A stretch of 64,000 bases of DNA from Heliocidaris tuberculata (lineage: Eukaryota > Echinodermata > Echinoidea > Camarodonta > Echinometridae): the NCBI GenBank assembly GCA_025618425.1, contig CM046832.1, positions 72,490,890-72,554,889 of the forward strand. The letters are read 5' to 3'. Shown here in pieces: positions 32,601-39,303 of this stretch; positions within the stretch are counted from its first letter, which is position 1, and each line of letters starts with the position of its first letter. The notes under the pieces were generated by a model. The model saw nothing but the letters and a program-made list of their open reading frames with translations, made no database searches and was not told the DNA's origin. The translations under genes were made by a program, and so were the position numbers.

Positions 32601-35409
32601 GAATCACTTATTAAAACTGACATTTGTCAACCTTCTCATAATATAATGAAACTTTGTTGGTGATAATAGTCAAATATGACTGATTTCCATTATACTCATA
32701 CCAACAACAACTTCCCCATAGACAGACCTTACAACCGTATAGCCGGTACAAGGGGCAAGGCACTCCGTCTGGTATGTACATGTAGCCGGATTGCATGTTT
32801 TGTCTCTGTTTTTCTGTAGATTATTTAAACCGCAAATGGACCTCAACTCGTGATACAGATCCACAATCCACTGAAAATACATAAATCTAGACCTACAAGT
32901 ACAATGTATATCTAATTCAAAATTTACCTATGAGGTCTTACAAATTTAAAATTTCTATTTACTTTCAGCTAATGATCTGTCCAATCTCGTAAAGTTGCTG
33001 CGCTGCGATGATACTATGTTAGACTGCTGTGCCCTTTGTCAACTACATGTAAGATGTGCACACCAAAACAGAAAATTTTGTCAAACTCATTTCTTTTTGT
33101 TCACTGCTACTCACTTCAGAATTGAAATACACATGTAGATTATCATCTAATTCCAGATTTTTTTTTCTTGTAAATATTCCTTATGATATTATATGAGTAC
33201 CAGTATATATTTATGTTTATGTGTATTTGGTTATTTTTTGCATTTGTATGTGATTTTGCTGTAGTTTCTTGATATTTTTATGAGTGGAATAAAACTTGAA
33301 ACTTGAAACTTGATACTGAAACAATGATAAAATACCTGGGGGGGGGGGGGGGAGGGGAGGCACTCAGATTTTTTTCAGACAGGTGTGTGCCACAGCCGCC
33401 CTCGAAATGGGGGTCTAAGGAACTGACTAGAAGCTAAATACATAGGGTCTTTGGAACAGAGGATCTATACCCAGCTGAGCGAAAAAACATGGTCTAAGGA
33501 ACTACGGCACTTAGTGTGGGGATTCTATAGTGCATGCATATATATAGGAAATTGCGCACGCAAGTGAATGGACGGACGTATGTATGCAAGACTGAGAGCT
33601 AGGGAATGGGACGCAAAAGGGGAAACGGAGAGAGACGGGCGCTTTTGTTCCGGCCGCGGTATCTTAAGAACGCGTGAGAAGGGTGAGAACGGAGTTTATG
33701 GAAATTCGGGTATCTTGAGAACGGCAATTGGCTATTGAAAAAGGGGTCATCAAAGCGGCACATACCTGTCTGTCCAATATACTGAGTCCCCCCCCCCCCC
33801 CCCCCCCGGATAAAATATTGCCATTCTTGTTTTGTGCAGACAACTTTGAATGACCGATCAAGCCTTGTAATGTCGATCGCAATACGATTGCAATCAAAAT
33901 CGACTGTACTATAATGCTATACCCAAGCCCTCCCCCCCCCCCCCCTCCACTACAGCATATTATGAGAGCATTCAATCTCTGTGTCAATTTCTGCGGCAGT
34001 CACGTCCTCTCAGTTGAAGAGGTAAAAACACCAATATAATCAGCAAAATTTTGAGAAAATAGATCTACATCTACTTCCTTTATACATTTTAGGATGATAC
34101 TTGATAGAATATCTGATTTCATGCCAGATTCTTCAATAGGATCTTTATCATCTTGATCAAGTGAAATTTTCAGGCTGTTTTTAGCCAGGGATCTTGCTCC
34201 TTTCCAGTACACATGTACTAGACTTAGTCTTAGAGATCACACACTGCCTATTGGAGACAATTCTTTGTGGTACGAAGGTATGTGAGGTTATCTACACAAT
34301 AACCTTGCATATGTGTGAGTGCGTGTAACGTATGTCATTAATCAGGGAGGTGGAAGAGCCTGGTCTAATGGCCACCGCACACCTTACGATCAGTCTGCGA
34401 TCCGATTTCAGAAGAAAATGCAATATCATTTGACAAATCAATTGAAAACGAAAAATATTTTGGATTGAGGGTCTGAATAGTCATACAGATAGTAAAATCG
34501 ATAATACGACCTTTGCCTAGTTTTCTAGTCGGTGGAATGGCCAAATCGGCTCCGAGTCGTGGTGACGTCACAAAAATCGTACAACTGCCTACGATTTGAA
34601 ACTAATTTTGCCCTTATTCCCTGTAGAAAGCTGACAGCTCACCAAAACCCTATGTTTAGTATTCATATTACTTTTCAGAACCTGAGTAGGATAGATTTCA
34701 TTTGATAAAATGCCAATATTTAATGCCATAGCGATTTATTTCAAAAATGGGATCGCAGACCGATCGTAAGGTGTGCGGTGACCTTAATACACTCACACTT
34801 AAGTTAAGTGAGGTTATTGGAGATAACCTCGCATAACCTGGGTCTAATGCACTCACACTTATGCAAGGTTATTGGAGATAATGAAGAGCTTCTGTGCAGA
34901 GTGAATGGTGGTTTCCTCAATGCTCAACCACGGTAATGCGCAACCACGATAATGCTCAACCACGATAATGCTGATAAATGCTGATAAATGATATGTCTTC
35001 TGTCACTGTAGGGTATGATCTACAACAAGATAAATGTGATTTTGGAGCAATTTGTATAAGATGAAATTTTGTAATTTCGTATGCCACTTGCCACTGACTT
35101 GCCACTGGCTGGCAAGTGGCATACGAATGGGCCTGATTCAACTCCACGCCCACCGGCACCCGGCAGCGAAGGGGAGGCGGAGTCTGTCTAATTTTGCTCC
35201 AGACCCCTCGACCCAGCCAAGCATTGGCAAACAGATTATGTTTTAATAGATTACTCACCAACATTAACATTTTCCATAATTTTCAATGGTGACCTCAAAA
35301 TGTAGACTAGTACACCAACCAACAGAATCCAAATCACCCATAAATAGACCCAAATCCAAGCAAAAAACGACTTTATATTGTCAACAAAATTAGTCCATAT
35401 ACCGGCCAT
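2420..35409 (-). CDS. ST7: ST7 orthologue, ten coding exons, 3' end outside window
   Basis: The spliced product is a multi-pass membrane protein of the ST7 family. Vertebrate ST7 was proposed as a tumour suppressor, but its biochemical role is not settled. I assembled ten exons whose translations match vertebrate ST7 in order (protein recalled, not searched), including [90 protein letters not shown] and [19 protein letters not shown]. Every junction has AG/GT and keeps frame; exon lengths are 151, 83, 133, 171, 79, 155, 98, 188, 103 and 244 bp, 1405 bp in all. Two hydrophobic segments sit near the N-terminus (exon 1, and across exons 2-3). The middle is TPR-like and helical. The family's C-terminal membrane part is missing and should lie left of position 1. 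Intron 1 is 24,484 bp; introns 2 to 9 are 0.36-1.25 kb. No frameshift or stop was seen. Confidence 0.95.
3111..3213 (-). CDS. ST7: ST7 coding exon 9
   Basis: Encodes [20 protein letters not shown] and [14 protein letters not shown], matching the [20 protein letters not shown] block of vertebrate ST7. The acceptor has a good pyrimidine tract ending TTCAG; the donor is GTTAGT. Confidence 0.95.
3883..4140. mobile_element. MITE with central hairpin in ST7 intron 8
   Basis: Outer inverted repeats are GATATATTTATATATCCCTC on the left and its diverged complement near 4118-4138. Inside lies a 46-base hairpin (4027-4072) with 23-base arms and two mismatches, centred on ATAGTGCACTAT. There is no coding potential. 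Confidence 0.55.
4452..4639 (-). CDS. ST7: ST7 coding exon 8
   Basis: Encodes [39 protein letters not shown] and [20 protein letters not shown]. It starts in phase 0 after acceptor GACAG and ends AA before donor GTGAGT, so the Lys is completed by exon 9. Strongly conserved with vertebrate ST7. Confidence 0.95.
5670..5814. mobile_element. 145-bp MITE with GGGCCC termini in ST7 intron 7
   Basis: The ends are GGGCCCTGTCTTA and its complement, followed by an inverted subterminal region (AGAGTTGCGATTGAT versus the complement of AATTGTAACTCT). The possible target duplication is TGA. It resembles the elements at 27252 and 49233 in terminal sequence. Confidence 0.7.
5886..5983 (-). CDS. ST7: ST7 coding exon 7
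   Basis: Encodes [20 protein letters not shown] and [12 protein letters not shown]. The split Arg codon with exon 6 gives HRRDLNV, matching the HRRDTNV of vertebrates. Acceptor AACAG, donor GTAAGT; the exon ends on a whole codon. Confidence 0.94.
6653..7063. mobile_element. hAT-like MITE next to ST7 exon 6 donor
   Basis: The termini CAGCGTTGTCAC and CAGGGTTGTCAC (complement of the right end) are flanked by a perfect 8-bp duplication TCAGTATT (6645-6652 and 7064-7071). The 8-bp duplication with CAG ends is typical of hAT elements. It is 411 bp long with no transposase. Its right flank lies about 20 bases inside the intron from the donor of ST7 exon 6. Confidence 0.85.
7093..7247 (-). CDS. ST7: ST7 coding exon 6
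   Basis: Encodes [38 protein letters not shown] and [13 protein letters not shown]. The LLAEEEATT motif is invariant in the ST7 sequences I know. Acceptor TACAG, donor GTAAGT. A hAT-like MITE ends about 20 bases inside the following intron. Confidence 0.94.
7864..7942 (-). CDS. ST7: ST7 coding exon 5
   Basis: Encodes [20 protein letters not shown] and ALEKSG. It corresponds to the AWRERNPQ helix of ST7 and is the start of the TPR-like part. Acceptor TTTCAG, donor GTAAGT; the split codons at both ends rejoin correctly. Confidence 0.93.
7963..8065. repeat. short tandem duplication, about 55 bp x2
   Basis: The segment from GATAAAAAATGTACAAA to TTTTTCAATAATAT is repeated immediately as GATAAAAAACATACAAA to TTTTTCAATAATAT, with few differences. 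It lies in ST7 intron 4. Confidence 0.85.
8415..8790. repeat. (ATC)n microsatellite in ST7 intron 4
   Basis: About 375 bases of imperfect ATC/ACC/AGC triplets. On the ST7 strand it reads (GAT)n and starts within about five bases of the donor of exon 4. The His, Ile, Ser and Met homopolymer frames here are artefacts. Confidence 0.98.
8796..8966 (-). CDS. ST7: ST7 coding exon 4
   Basis: Encodes [39 protein letters not shown] and [11 protein letters not shown], the highly conserved ST7 signature block. The acceptor is GTTAG. The donor GTGAGATG runs straight into a (GAT)n microsatellite in the intron. Confidence 0.95.
10197..10329 (-). CDS. ST7: ST7 coding exon 3
   Basis: Encodes [19 protein letters not shown], then a less conserved loop ([18 protein letters not shown]). 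This loop is where vertebrate ST7 carries a Ser/Asn-rich insert. The donor is GTAAAA, a weak match to consensus, but the phase (1) fits exon 4 exactly and restores Glu-Cys at the junction. Confidence 0.93.
10692..10774 (-). CDS. ST7: ST7 coding exon 2
   Basis: Acceptor CTGCAG, then residues [18 protein letters not shown] and SLISGLIL, nearly identical to vertebrate ST7. It ends on a whole codon before the donor GTAAGT. It forms most of the second membrane segment, which is completed by exon 3. Confidence 0.95.
10775..11790. other. ST7 intron 1, left part: no gene seen
   Basis: AT-rich sequence with several TACATGTACATG palindromes and a short (AAT)n near 11366. No coding block or clear transposon boundary was recognised. 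Confidence 0.6.
11949..12357. mobile_element. 409-bp TTAA-flanked (piggyBac-like) MITE
   Basis: TTAA (11945-11948 and 12358-12361) flanks termini CCCTTTCAGGACA and CCCTTTCCAGACA. A further inner match is GACCACCTTTTG versus GACCACATTTTG. Removing the element and one TTAA restores a normal unit of the surrounding array (GTTGATCCCTTAAATCGTTC). TTAA duplication with CCC ends is typical of piggyBac-type elements. There is no ORF. Confidence 0.85.
12652..13939. mobile_element. 1.29-kb hAT-like element inserted in the array
   Basis: A perfect 8-bp duplication TTCTCAAG (12644-12651 and 13940-13947) flanks termini CAGCCTAGGAAAT and CAGCGTCGGAAAT (complement of the right end). Subterminal phrases are repeated: GGGGCTA(C/T) on the left, GGGGGCGA(C) on the right. 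The interior at 13190-13560 matches the core of the 19-2144 element in inverted orientation. It holds a G tract and a GT repeat and no transposase. Confidence 0.88.
14230..16200. other. ST7 intron 1: no gene seen
   Basis: No exon-like or transposon boundary was recognised apart from a short C tract near 14618 and, at about 16015-16110, several imperfect copies of a GTCGAGCTATCCAG-like phrase. Confidence 0.5.
16203..16263. repeat. 61-bp hairpin, 30-base arms with one mismatch
   Basis: The arms start GTACCGTCGATTCAAATGAC and are separated by a single base at 16233. This near-perfect palindrome would extrude as a cruciform or fold in RNA. Confidence 0.95.
16570..17490. repeat. ~0.9-kb foldback, arms about 430 bp
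   Basis: The left arm (about 16570-16995) and right arm (about 17025-17490) are reverse complements with scattered differences. Landmarks in both are TTCTGTCTCTCGTTC, GGCCTAGATCTAG, CATTCACGAATCTG, TTCAAACGGTTTCCACTGCG and TTTTCCCTTGTA. The spacer is about 30 bases. Both arms carry the same short frame ([17 protein letters not shown]) but no known protein. It lies inside ST7 intron 1. Confidence 0.9.
17832..17838 (-). CDS. possible alternative ST7 first exon (2 codons + 1 base)
   Basis: The minus strand reads ATG AAT G followed by GTAAGG. Splicing in phase 1 onto ST7 exon 2 would keep the frame (Met-Asn-Val-Ala-Met-Phe). Human ST7 has isoforms with an alternative start just before MFLNTL (recalled). 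There is no independent proof of transcription. Confidence 0.15.
18007..18019 (+). promoter_or_regulatory. DR1 nuclear-receptor-type site
   Basis: AGGTCAAAGGTCG is two near-perfect half sites spaced by one base. It lies in non-repetitive sequence about 170 bases upstream (ST7 sense) of the possible alternative start at 17838. Chance occurrence is possible. Confidence 0.3.
18340..18790. repeat. 14-bp minisatellite with head-to-head inversion
   Basis: The first half (18340-18595) is tandem GGACAACTACCCCC units. At about 18596 the array switches to the reverse complement (GGGGGTAGTTGTCC) and continues to about 18790. Flanks on both sides carry TCGGAAGAATT-like sequence. The Pro-Arg-Thr frame here is an artefact. 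Confidence 0.95.
19260..19400 (-). mobile_element. retroposon 3' tail, minus orientation
   Basis: On the minus strand the sequence ends in ATAAAAGCGAACTTGAACTT, the A/T-rich 3' end with a short tandem tail that is typical of LINEs of the CR1/L2 type. No coding part was recognised. Confidence 0.4.
20630..20760. repeat. G/C homopolymer cluster
   Basis: Runs of G and C, each about 10 to 20 long, alternate with short spacers and end at AGGATCGACGCCCCTG. A similar ending (GGGATCGACACCCATG) follows the C tract at 49581, suggesting a dispersed family. Confidence 0.8.
20813..20846. repeat. perfect 16+2+16 palindrome
   Basis: The arms CGCGCGGAACTCAACT are perfect complements around GG. It is GC-rich at the base. 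Confidence 0.97.
20992..21216 (+). repeat. ~95-bp tandem array, left part
   Basis: Units begin AAATTGATTTGG, continue GATAATATACAACCC and AATAAAACAACAAATGAATGA, and end ACGCAAAATGTTTTT. The third unit is interrupted by the LINE at 21217. Confidence 0.9.
21231..21641 (+). pseudogene. LINE reverse transcriptase fragment, palm with YADD
   Basis: 137 codons covering reverse-transcriptase motifs 4 to 6. The frame ends at 21641, overlapping the next frame by four bases (ATGA), so a single-base slip separates them. Confidence 0.9.
21638..22687 (+). pseudogene. LINE reverse transcriptase fragment, thumb and C-terminal domain
   Basis: 349 codons with [18 protein letters not shown] and a Trp-rich C-terminal domain. 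It continues the preceding frame after a frameshift. Confidence 0.88.
22632..23051 (+). pseudogene. LINE C-terminal Cys/His cluster fragment
   Basis: Contains [18 protein letters not shown], the zinc-knuckle-like end of many LINE ORF2 proteins, then a basic helix to the stop at 23051. It is in a different frame from the part before it. Confidence 0.85.
23340..24035 (+). repeat. ~95-bp tandem array, right part, three-unit higher order
   Basis: Unit types A (GATTTGGCGCTTAACTTAGG), B (GTTGGCGCGTAATTTATGG) and C (TTGGTTTGGCGCATAAATTA) follow one another as A-B-C-A-B-C-A, a period of about 287 bp. The array is broken near 24030 at GTGACCCGTCACGTCAAAAT. Confidence 0.88.
24035..25261 (+). mobile_element. 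insert ending in a LINE-like 3' tail
   Basis: The segment lies between array pieces. Its right end has AATAAA (25230-25235) followed by (TTCAA)n to 25260, typical of CR1/L2-type LINE 3' ends. No reverse transcriptase part was recognised. The left limit is uncertain. Confidence 0.4.
25367..25612. mobile_element. MITE-like inverted repeat, ~245 bp
   Basis: The arms begin TTTCCATGAAA, share CTTTCATTCAACCA and AAATTGTAG, and are inverted around an AT-rich centre. No clear target duplication was seen. Confidence 0.6.
26097..26120. repeat. perfect 24-bp palindrome at the end of a G tract
   Basis: GCATATAGCCGG is followed directly by its exact complement, with no spacer. Confidence 0.97.
26340..26470 (+). 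repeat. outlying piece of the ~95-bp array
   Basis: GATTTGGCGCTTAACTTAGG, then GATAATATACAACCC and GAAGTATACAACGCAAAA, match type A units at 23.6 kb. It shows that 24.03-26.34 kb was inserted into the array. Confidence 0.85.
26769..26981. mobile_element. diverged end of a TTAA element, with a hairpin
   Basis: TTAAAGGGAAAGTCCCGCCTT resembles the end of the element at 58930. At 26938-26981 a hairpin with arms CACTGAACTCTACACTA follows. Confidence 0.5.
27252..27399. mobile_element. 148-bp MITE with GGGCCCTCTTGCATAAAA ends
   Basis: The left end GGGCCCTCTTGCATAAAAA and the right end are inverted, followed by inverted GTTGCAATTAAACGCAACTC. It shares the GGGCCC...GTTGCATAAAA style with 49233-49384. 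Confidence 0.85.
27715..27895. mobile_element. 181-bp G-tract MITE
   Basis: The left end CATGGGCGGCGGAACC and right end CAGGGGCCGCGGAGCG (complement) are related. TTATC flanks both sides. The interior carries G and C homopolymers. Confidence 0.55.
27905..29270. other. ST7 intron 1: no gene seen
   Basis: AT-rich sequence. No exon, transposon end or tandem repeat was recognised. Confidence 0.5.
29836..29948. mobile_element. 113-bp palindromic hAT-like MITE
   Basis: Arms CAGAGGCGTCGATTCGTT and CAGAAGCGTTGATTCGTT (complement) continue into AGCATTGGAGGGGCA and its complement. The flanks CTAACATT and CCAACATT agree in 7 of 8 bases. Confidence 0.8.
30416..30571. mobile_element. hAT-like MITE with CAGTGGCGGATCCAGG ends
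   Basis: The left end is CAGTGGCAGATCCAGG; the right end is the complement of CAGTGGCGGATCCAGG. This terminus is common in non-autonomous hAT elements. No clear target duplication was seen. Confidence 0.75.
30590..30662 (-). mobile_element. tRNA-derived SINE head, minus strand
   Basis: The minus strand reads TGGCTCAGTCAGTAGAGC (A-box-like), then GGGTTCATTTCCAGCCC (B-box-like) at tRNA spacing. It may be split from its body (about 30.30-30.40 kb) by the hAT MITE at 30416. Confidence 0.5.
31040..33120. other. ST7 intron 1: no gene seen
   Basis: Only a perfect palindrome at 31966-31993 (arms CATGGACCTACT around AGAG) and short C runs were seen. No exon was recognised. Confidence 0.5.
33120..33313 (+). 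mobile_element. LINE-like 3' tail
   Basis: AATAAA at 33288-33293 is followed by (ACTTGAA)n, a typical non-LTR 3' end. It abuts the element at 33335. Confidence 0.5.
33335..33808. mobile_element. 474-bp element with G-tract TIRs and 9-bp duplication
   Basis: GATAAAATA flanks both ends (33326-33334 and 33809-33817). The ends are CCTGGGGG... and CCGGGGGG..., followed in both by ACTCAG and CAGACAGGTRTGTGCC. There is no transposase. The duplication is 8 or 9 bp, depending on where the end is placed. Confidence 0.85.
33965..34330 (-). repeat. dispersed repeat with short conserved frame, copy 1
   Basis: Closely similar to 58545-58905. The minus strand encodes [20 protein letters not shown], then DKDPIEESG. 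The second copy reads [20 protein letters not shown], then DKDSIEESG. The frame is open here to the end of the repeat. It may be a fragment of a transposon protein or of a duplicated gene; not recognised. Confidence 0.7.
34371..34783. mobile_element. ~410-bp TIR element (Harbinger-like)
   Basis: About 42-bp inverted ends share CACCGCACACCTTACGATC and GTCTGCGATCC. TAA flanks both sides. The empty site (GTCTAATGCACTCACACTT) is present at 34841, since the surrounding short repeat occurs again there. TAA duplication suggests PIF/Harbinger. Confidence 0.78.
34785..34885. repeat. short inverted/tandem GGTTATTGGAGATAA repeat
   Basis: ACTCACACTT and GGTTATTGGAGATAA occur twice, and AACCTCGCATAACCT gives an inverted copy. 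Confidence 0.6.
35259..35409 (-). CDS. ST7: ST7 coding exon 1 (start codon)
   Basis: Starts [16 protein letters not shown] and continues with a tryptophan-rich transmembrane segment ([20 protein letters not shown]), then [13 protein letters not shown]. This matches the vertebrate ST7 N-terminus, which also has a Trp-rich segment followed by VYILRVPLKI. The exon ends GTT G before the donor GTGAGT (phase 1). I chose the ATG at 35409 because it has A at -3 and G at +4 and gives the conserved N-terminus. An in-frame ATG at 35442 would add eleven residues but has a poor context. The next coding exon is 24.5 kb away. No TATA box or CpG island was recognised just upstream. Confidence 0.9.
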
Positions 35410-35914
35410 CGTACAGTGATATTCAAGGATGTGATTTATCATGCAATCGTGTATATGTTCCTCTAAGTGAGCAGCAATTAGTTTACATATCTGGCAACCA
35501 GCAAAAGAATCGGCATTGGCTTAATGGCACAATTGGTGTAATGTGCATTAATTTCAAAGAGCTAGGCAGTATTTGTAGTAAACAGCTACAGCTGCCAAAG
35601 GAAACTTTAGCTCTAGTATAGCTGGCGCTATATCAATTTCAAGCCAAAGAAGTATTCGACATACAGTCCAGCATTCGTGCTGAAAATCGAAGGAATTGTG
35701 CACTTTTTCATAAAAGCATGACATTTGCATATAGGTAGAGTTTTTGATGCTGAATAATTCTAGATATGGGGCCACCTAAGATTTGGGCCCTGGGGGCCTG
35801 TTGTGCCCATGGGCATGGCTTAAAAACATGACCTTCCCAGGGTAATGTAGTGCTGATATACTAAGTAATGTATTATGTAAGATTTCCAGACCTCAGAATT
35901 GTTTTGTTAATGTA

Positions 35915-36112
35915 CGCCTTCCTTCTGACAAAGATTGGCGCATAATTATGTTTATAAATGGGTTGAAATCGACCCGATTTGGGGGGCCCTTTTGAGGGGC
36001 TCTGCATGGGGCCAAACCCGGCGGCTTTGTTCGAGCTGACAAGCTTTTCGTGAATGAAGTCAAATCTCATATGTAAAATGTGGTGACTATTTCAGCACAG
36101 GCTCCCAGACTA
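35915..36112 (-). mobile_element. one end of the TAGTCTGGGAGCC foldback family
   Basis: CTTCCTTCTGACAAAG, TCGACCCGATTTGGGG, GGCGGCTTTGTTC and GGCTCCCAGACTA follow in the same order as in the right arms of the elements at 44406 and 47818. Only one arm is present. It lies about 500 bases upstream of ST7 exon 1. Confidence 0.75.
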
Positions 36113-36404
36113 TGACTGTCATGCTGAGATTTACTATTATTCAGAGGCATGCGACATGCGGGGTGGACTTGGAATGAAATTCAGCTTGGGAGTTTAGCAA
36201 AACGACCCGGCCCATGCTCAACCTATAAGCAGTGTCTTAGCTACAGGGGGGGGGGGGGGGGGGGGGGACAAATACCGCCAATCAAATGGCGAAGAAAAAA
36301 AACAAGACCCGTAAAAGATACATACCGGCGATCAAATGGAGCAGACTGCCACCACCACAACAACAACAAAAACAACAGAAGAACCTTGGCCTCCGGGCCT
36401 TGAA

Positions 36405-36605
36405 AGAGGCGTAATGGCTCAGTGGTAGAGCAGTGGTCTCGTAACTGGGAGGACCCGGGTTCGAAACCAAGTGGATGCGCCAGTGCCCATAGTAAGGCAT
36501 TGATACTAATTACCAATTCCCGCGGAGAGGACATTTAACCGTCGGTCCCCTGGTTGCTCATATACGCATACACATGCTTCTTAGCAGTCAGGTAAAATAA
36601 ACCGT
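36405..36605 (+). mobile_element. tRNA-Thr-derived SINE
   Basis: A box TGGCTCAGTGG (36415-36425) and B box GGTTCGAAACC (36458-36468) are in a tRNA-like context, with a possible anticodon loop CTCGTAA (Thr, CGT). Downstream come GAGGACATTTAACC and GTCGGTCCC, shared with the SINE at 54390. The acceptor stem does not pair well enough for a working tRNA gene. Confidence 0.82.
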
Positions 36606-37437
36606 CAAAACTTTTAGGATATTTTCATAATTACATGTAGTTAATTAACTTGAATTCATGAATAGTTTCGGCCTGGTTTTAGTGATGTAGTACAGAGCAA
36701 GAACGTATACACATGCAAATAGCACATTTTTAGCCATTCTAACCGAAACTGAATAGACGAATTCTCTCTTCACTTATTGTCATTATATCGGGTATCATAT
36801 ACGTCTTTTGAAAGGTATCATTCGACATTTGAAGATAAATTTTGAAATATCAGTCAAAAGGGTTACTGGTTACTAAAGTAATGATATTAAAAGGAGTGGC
36901 GAGAATGGTATGCAATTTCGAGTTATTCGTAAAGTAGTACGATTAGAATCCACACTTTTCTTAAAAATGGGCATTCTTTATCATCAGTAAACATTGATCA
37001 CTTTTCTTAAAGCTTCAAGGGATGTCTTCCTGCTATAAGCCAAATTGACTGATAATTCAATTATTTTCAAAAGAATGTAAAAATGTTAAATTGCTGTTTA
37101 AACTTGATACGTTGAGGCCAGTTTAGCTGTCGAGCTCGACTGCGTTTGTTCAACACACGTTACTGAACCTTTCTCCTCTTATTTCTAAAGCGATTCTTAT
37201 TTTTAGCTCTATTTGCATGCTTTGAAAGTTTATTTACTCCGTTTTATCATCATATTATACATTACAGCCTTGTACAGCTTGTTTCCTTTATCGTGTATTG
37301 GAATAGAGCAGTTCTGTAATATTCAAATTTATGCACATTTCTTCTCCGAGCACCTAGTGACGAGCTATTCCATTAACCTGCTTTTTATAAATGAGCCTCA
37401 ATGCTTGGAATACAGTGTGCATACATTACTTGTTGCT

Positions 37438-37495
37438 ATGTCTGGCAAGCCTCCGGCAAGCTTTCGGGTTGTCAAGAACAACCTTTGTTTGAAAG
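37438..37495 (+). CDS. weak candidate exon (MSGKPPASFRVVKNN)
   Basis: The ATG opens MSGKPPASFRVVKNN and LCLK, followed by the donor GTATGT in phase 1. The upstream frame is open back to 37213. There is no homology that I recognise and the evidence is thin. It may be a chance open frame. Confidence 0.15.
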
Positions 37496-38204
37496 GTATG
37501 TATAAAATTTGCAACATTAGCGAAGCGGTCTATTGGAAGCTTTTCTTTTTCTTTTTTTCTTTTTTTTTTTAAGACAAGCGTACATAACAGAGTAGGGTCA
37601 AGACCTTAAAAAAACAACCATTGTTGCTATGTCAGGAAGGTCTCGTTTAGAGCCCTCGTTAATCTGTCACAAAAGGAATGTGACCTATTCAAATAGCATA
37701 CTGCCATCTATTGATAACTCGAATAGACAGTTTTATCTTACTTCACCTTGTTTTTCCAAATGCAGAAGAAATTCCATTGTGAGGAAAGTAGGTACATTCA
37801 GAGTGACTACAGGTCCCAATGGACCATTTTCAAAATGTATTCAAATTTAATGCCTAAATATTTGTCAAATGCCTAGTGACAAATTATTTAATTCATTCGT
37901 TACGAATAATTGTATTTAAAATAGTCAGAATGCGATTGCATATAGGCCTACATTACAGGCCCGTCGGAAGGAATTTTAAAGTGGTACGGTTTCAGTGGGG
38001 GTCTGGGGTGAAACCCCAAGCGGGGTTCAAAGGGACAGAACCCCTCGTGTGGGTGTAAGGGAACATTTTGAATGGGGGGGGGGGCGGTGTGACACCCAAA
38101 TTTGCCGACAATAATGCTGCACCCTAACCCTCCCCCTAATAATAAGAAAAGAAAATTACAGATGTAGAGATCTTGATCATAATTATACAGGGCCATTTTC
38201 GGAA

Positions 38205-38970
38205 GGGGGGCTGACGTCTTTTGCCCGAATATCAACTTTTCAATTTTAAAATGTTTGCGAGCGAGCGAAGTTTTAAAAAACTTTTCGTAGAGAAAATGTA
38301 CAGAAGTTACATACAAAAGTTGCATAGTTATCTCGGAACCTCGCTGCCCAAATATGTGGATATTCCTTCTCCTCGCTGCCCGAATATGAAGTGGTGGTTG
38401 CCCGAATATCGGAAAATCCTCGGGGGAGGGGGGCTGCAGCCCATTGCCAAAAGGGGACGCCTTTTGCCCCAATATCAACTTTTTATTTTCTAAATTTTTG
38501 CGAGCGAGCGAGCGTAGAGAAAATGTATATACAGAAATTACATAATTATCTTGAAACCTCGCTGCCCAAATATGTGGATATTCTGGCACCTCACTTTGCT
38601 GCCCGAATATGAAGTGGTGGTTGCCCGAATATCGGAACTTTGCCGAAGGGGGGGGGGGAGGCGCCTTTTTCCCGAATATCAACTTTTTATTTTCTTAATT
38701 TTTGCGAGCGAGTGAAGCGAGCGAGCAATTTTTGTAAGTTTTCGTAGCGAAAATGTCATGAATGTACAGAAGTTACATTCAGAAGTTACATTATTATCTG
38801 GGAATCTCGCACCTTATTTTGCTGCCCGAATATGAAGTGGTGGTTGCTCGAATATCGGAACTTTGCAAATCCTCGGGGGGGGGGGGGGGGGGGGGGCTGC
38901 AGCCTATTGCCGAAAGGGGACGCCTTTTGCCCAAATATTAACTTTCCAGCGAAGCGAGCGAGCAAAAAAT
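38205..38970. repeat. ~220-bp tandem repeat with GCGAGCGAGCG blocks
   Basis: Units start near 38205, 38455, 38660 and 38930. The minus strand gives a 244-codon frame made only of repeats (KLIFGQKAS, FGQPPLHI), which is not a gene. Related single copies lie at 47555-47640, 52570-52800 and 54552-54777. Confidence 0.85.
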
Positions 38971-39221
38971 TGTCATATTTGTCCTTCTTTTTCTTTCTTC
39001 CCCTTTTCCTTTCCTTCTTTATCACTTTCTTGAGGATATTATTTTTAAGATTTGCGATTGGATGAACAAGTTTTGTGGCATATTATACTGTTCTTCGGTT
39101 TATGTGATAATGCGTTTCATAATAATGGAAAAAAGGGCAAAGTCACTTCGACGTTCGTGTTCTTCCATTAAGCTGATGATAAGCCTACGATCAGCCTATA
39201 ATCATGACATTTATCACCCTC

Positions 39222-39257
39222 CCACCTTCTCTCTTCTTTTCTCTTCTCTTTTCTTCT

Positions 39258-39303
<46 letters not shown>

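Noticed and set aside
36407..36481. Functional tRNA-Thr gene
   Set aside because: A and B boxes are good but the stems are imperfect and a SINE body follows; treated as a SINE.
37948..38682. 244-codon minus-strand frame, the second longest in the window
   Set aside because: Made of three copies of a non-coding ~220-bp repeat with G tracts; no family resemblance.
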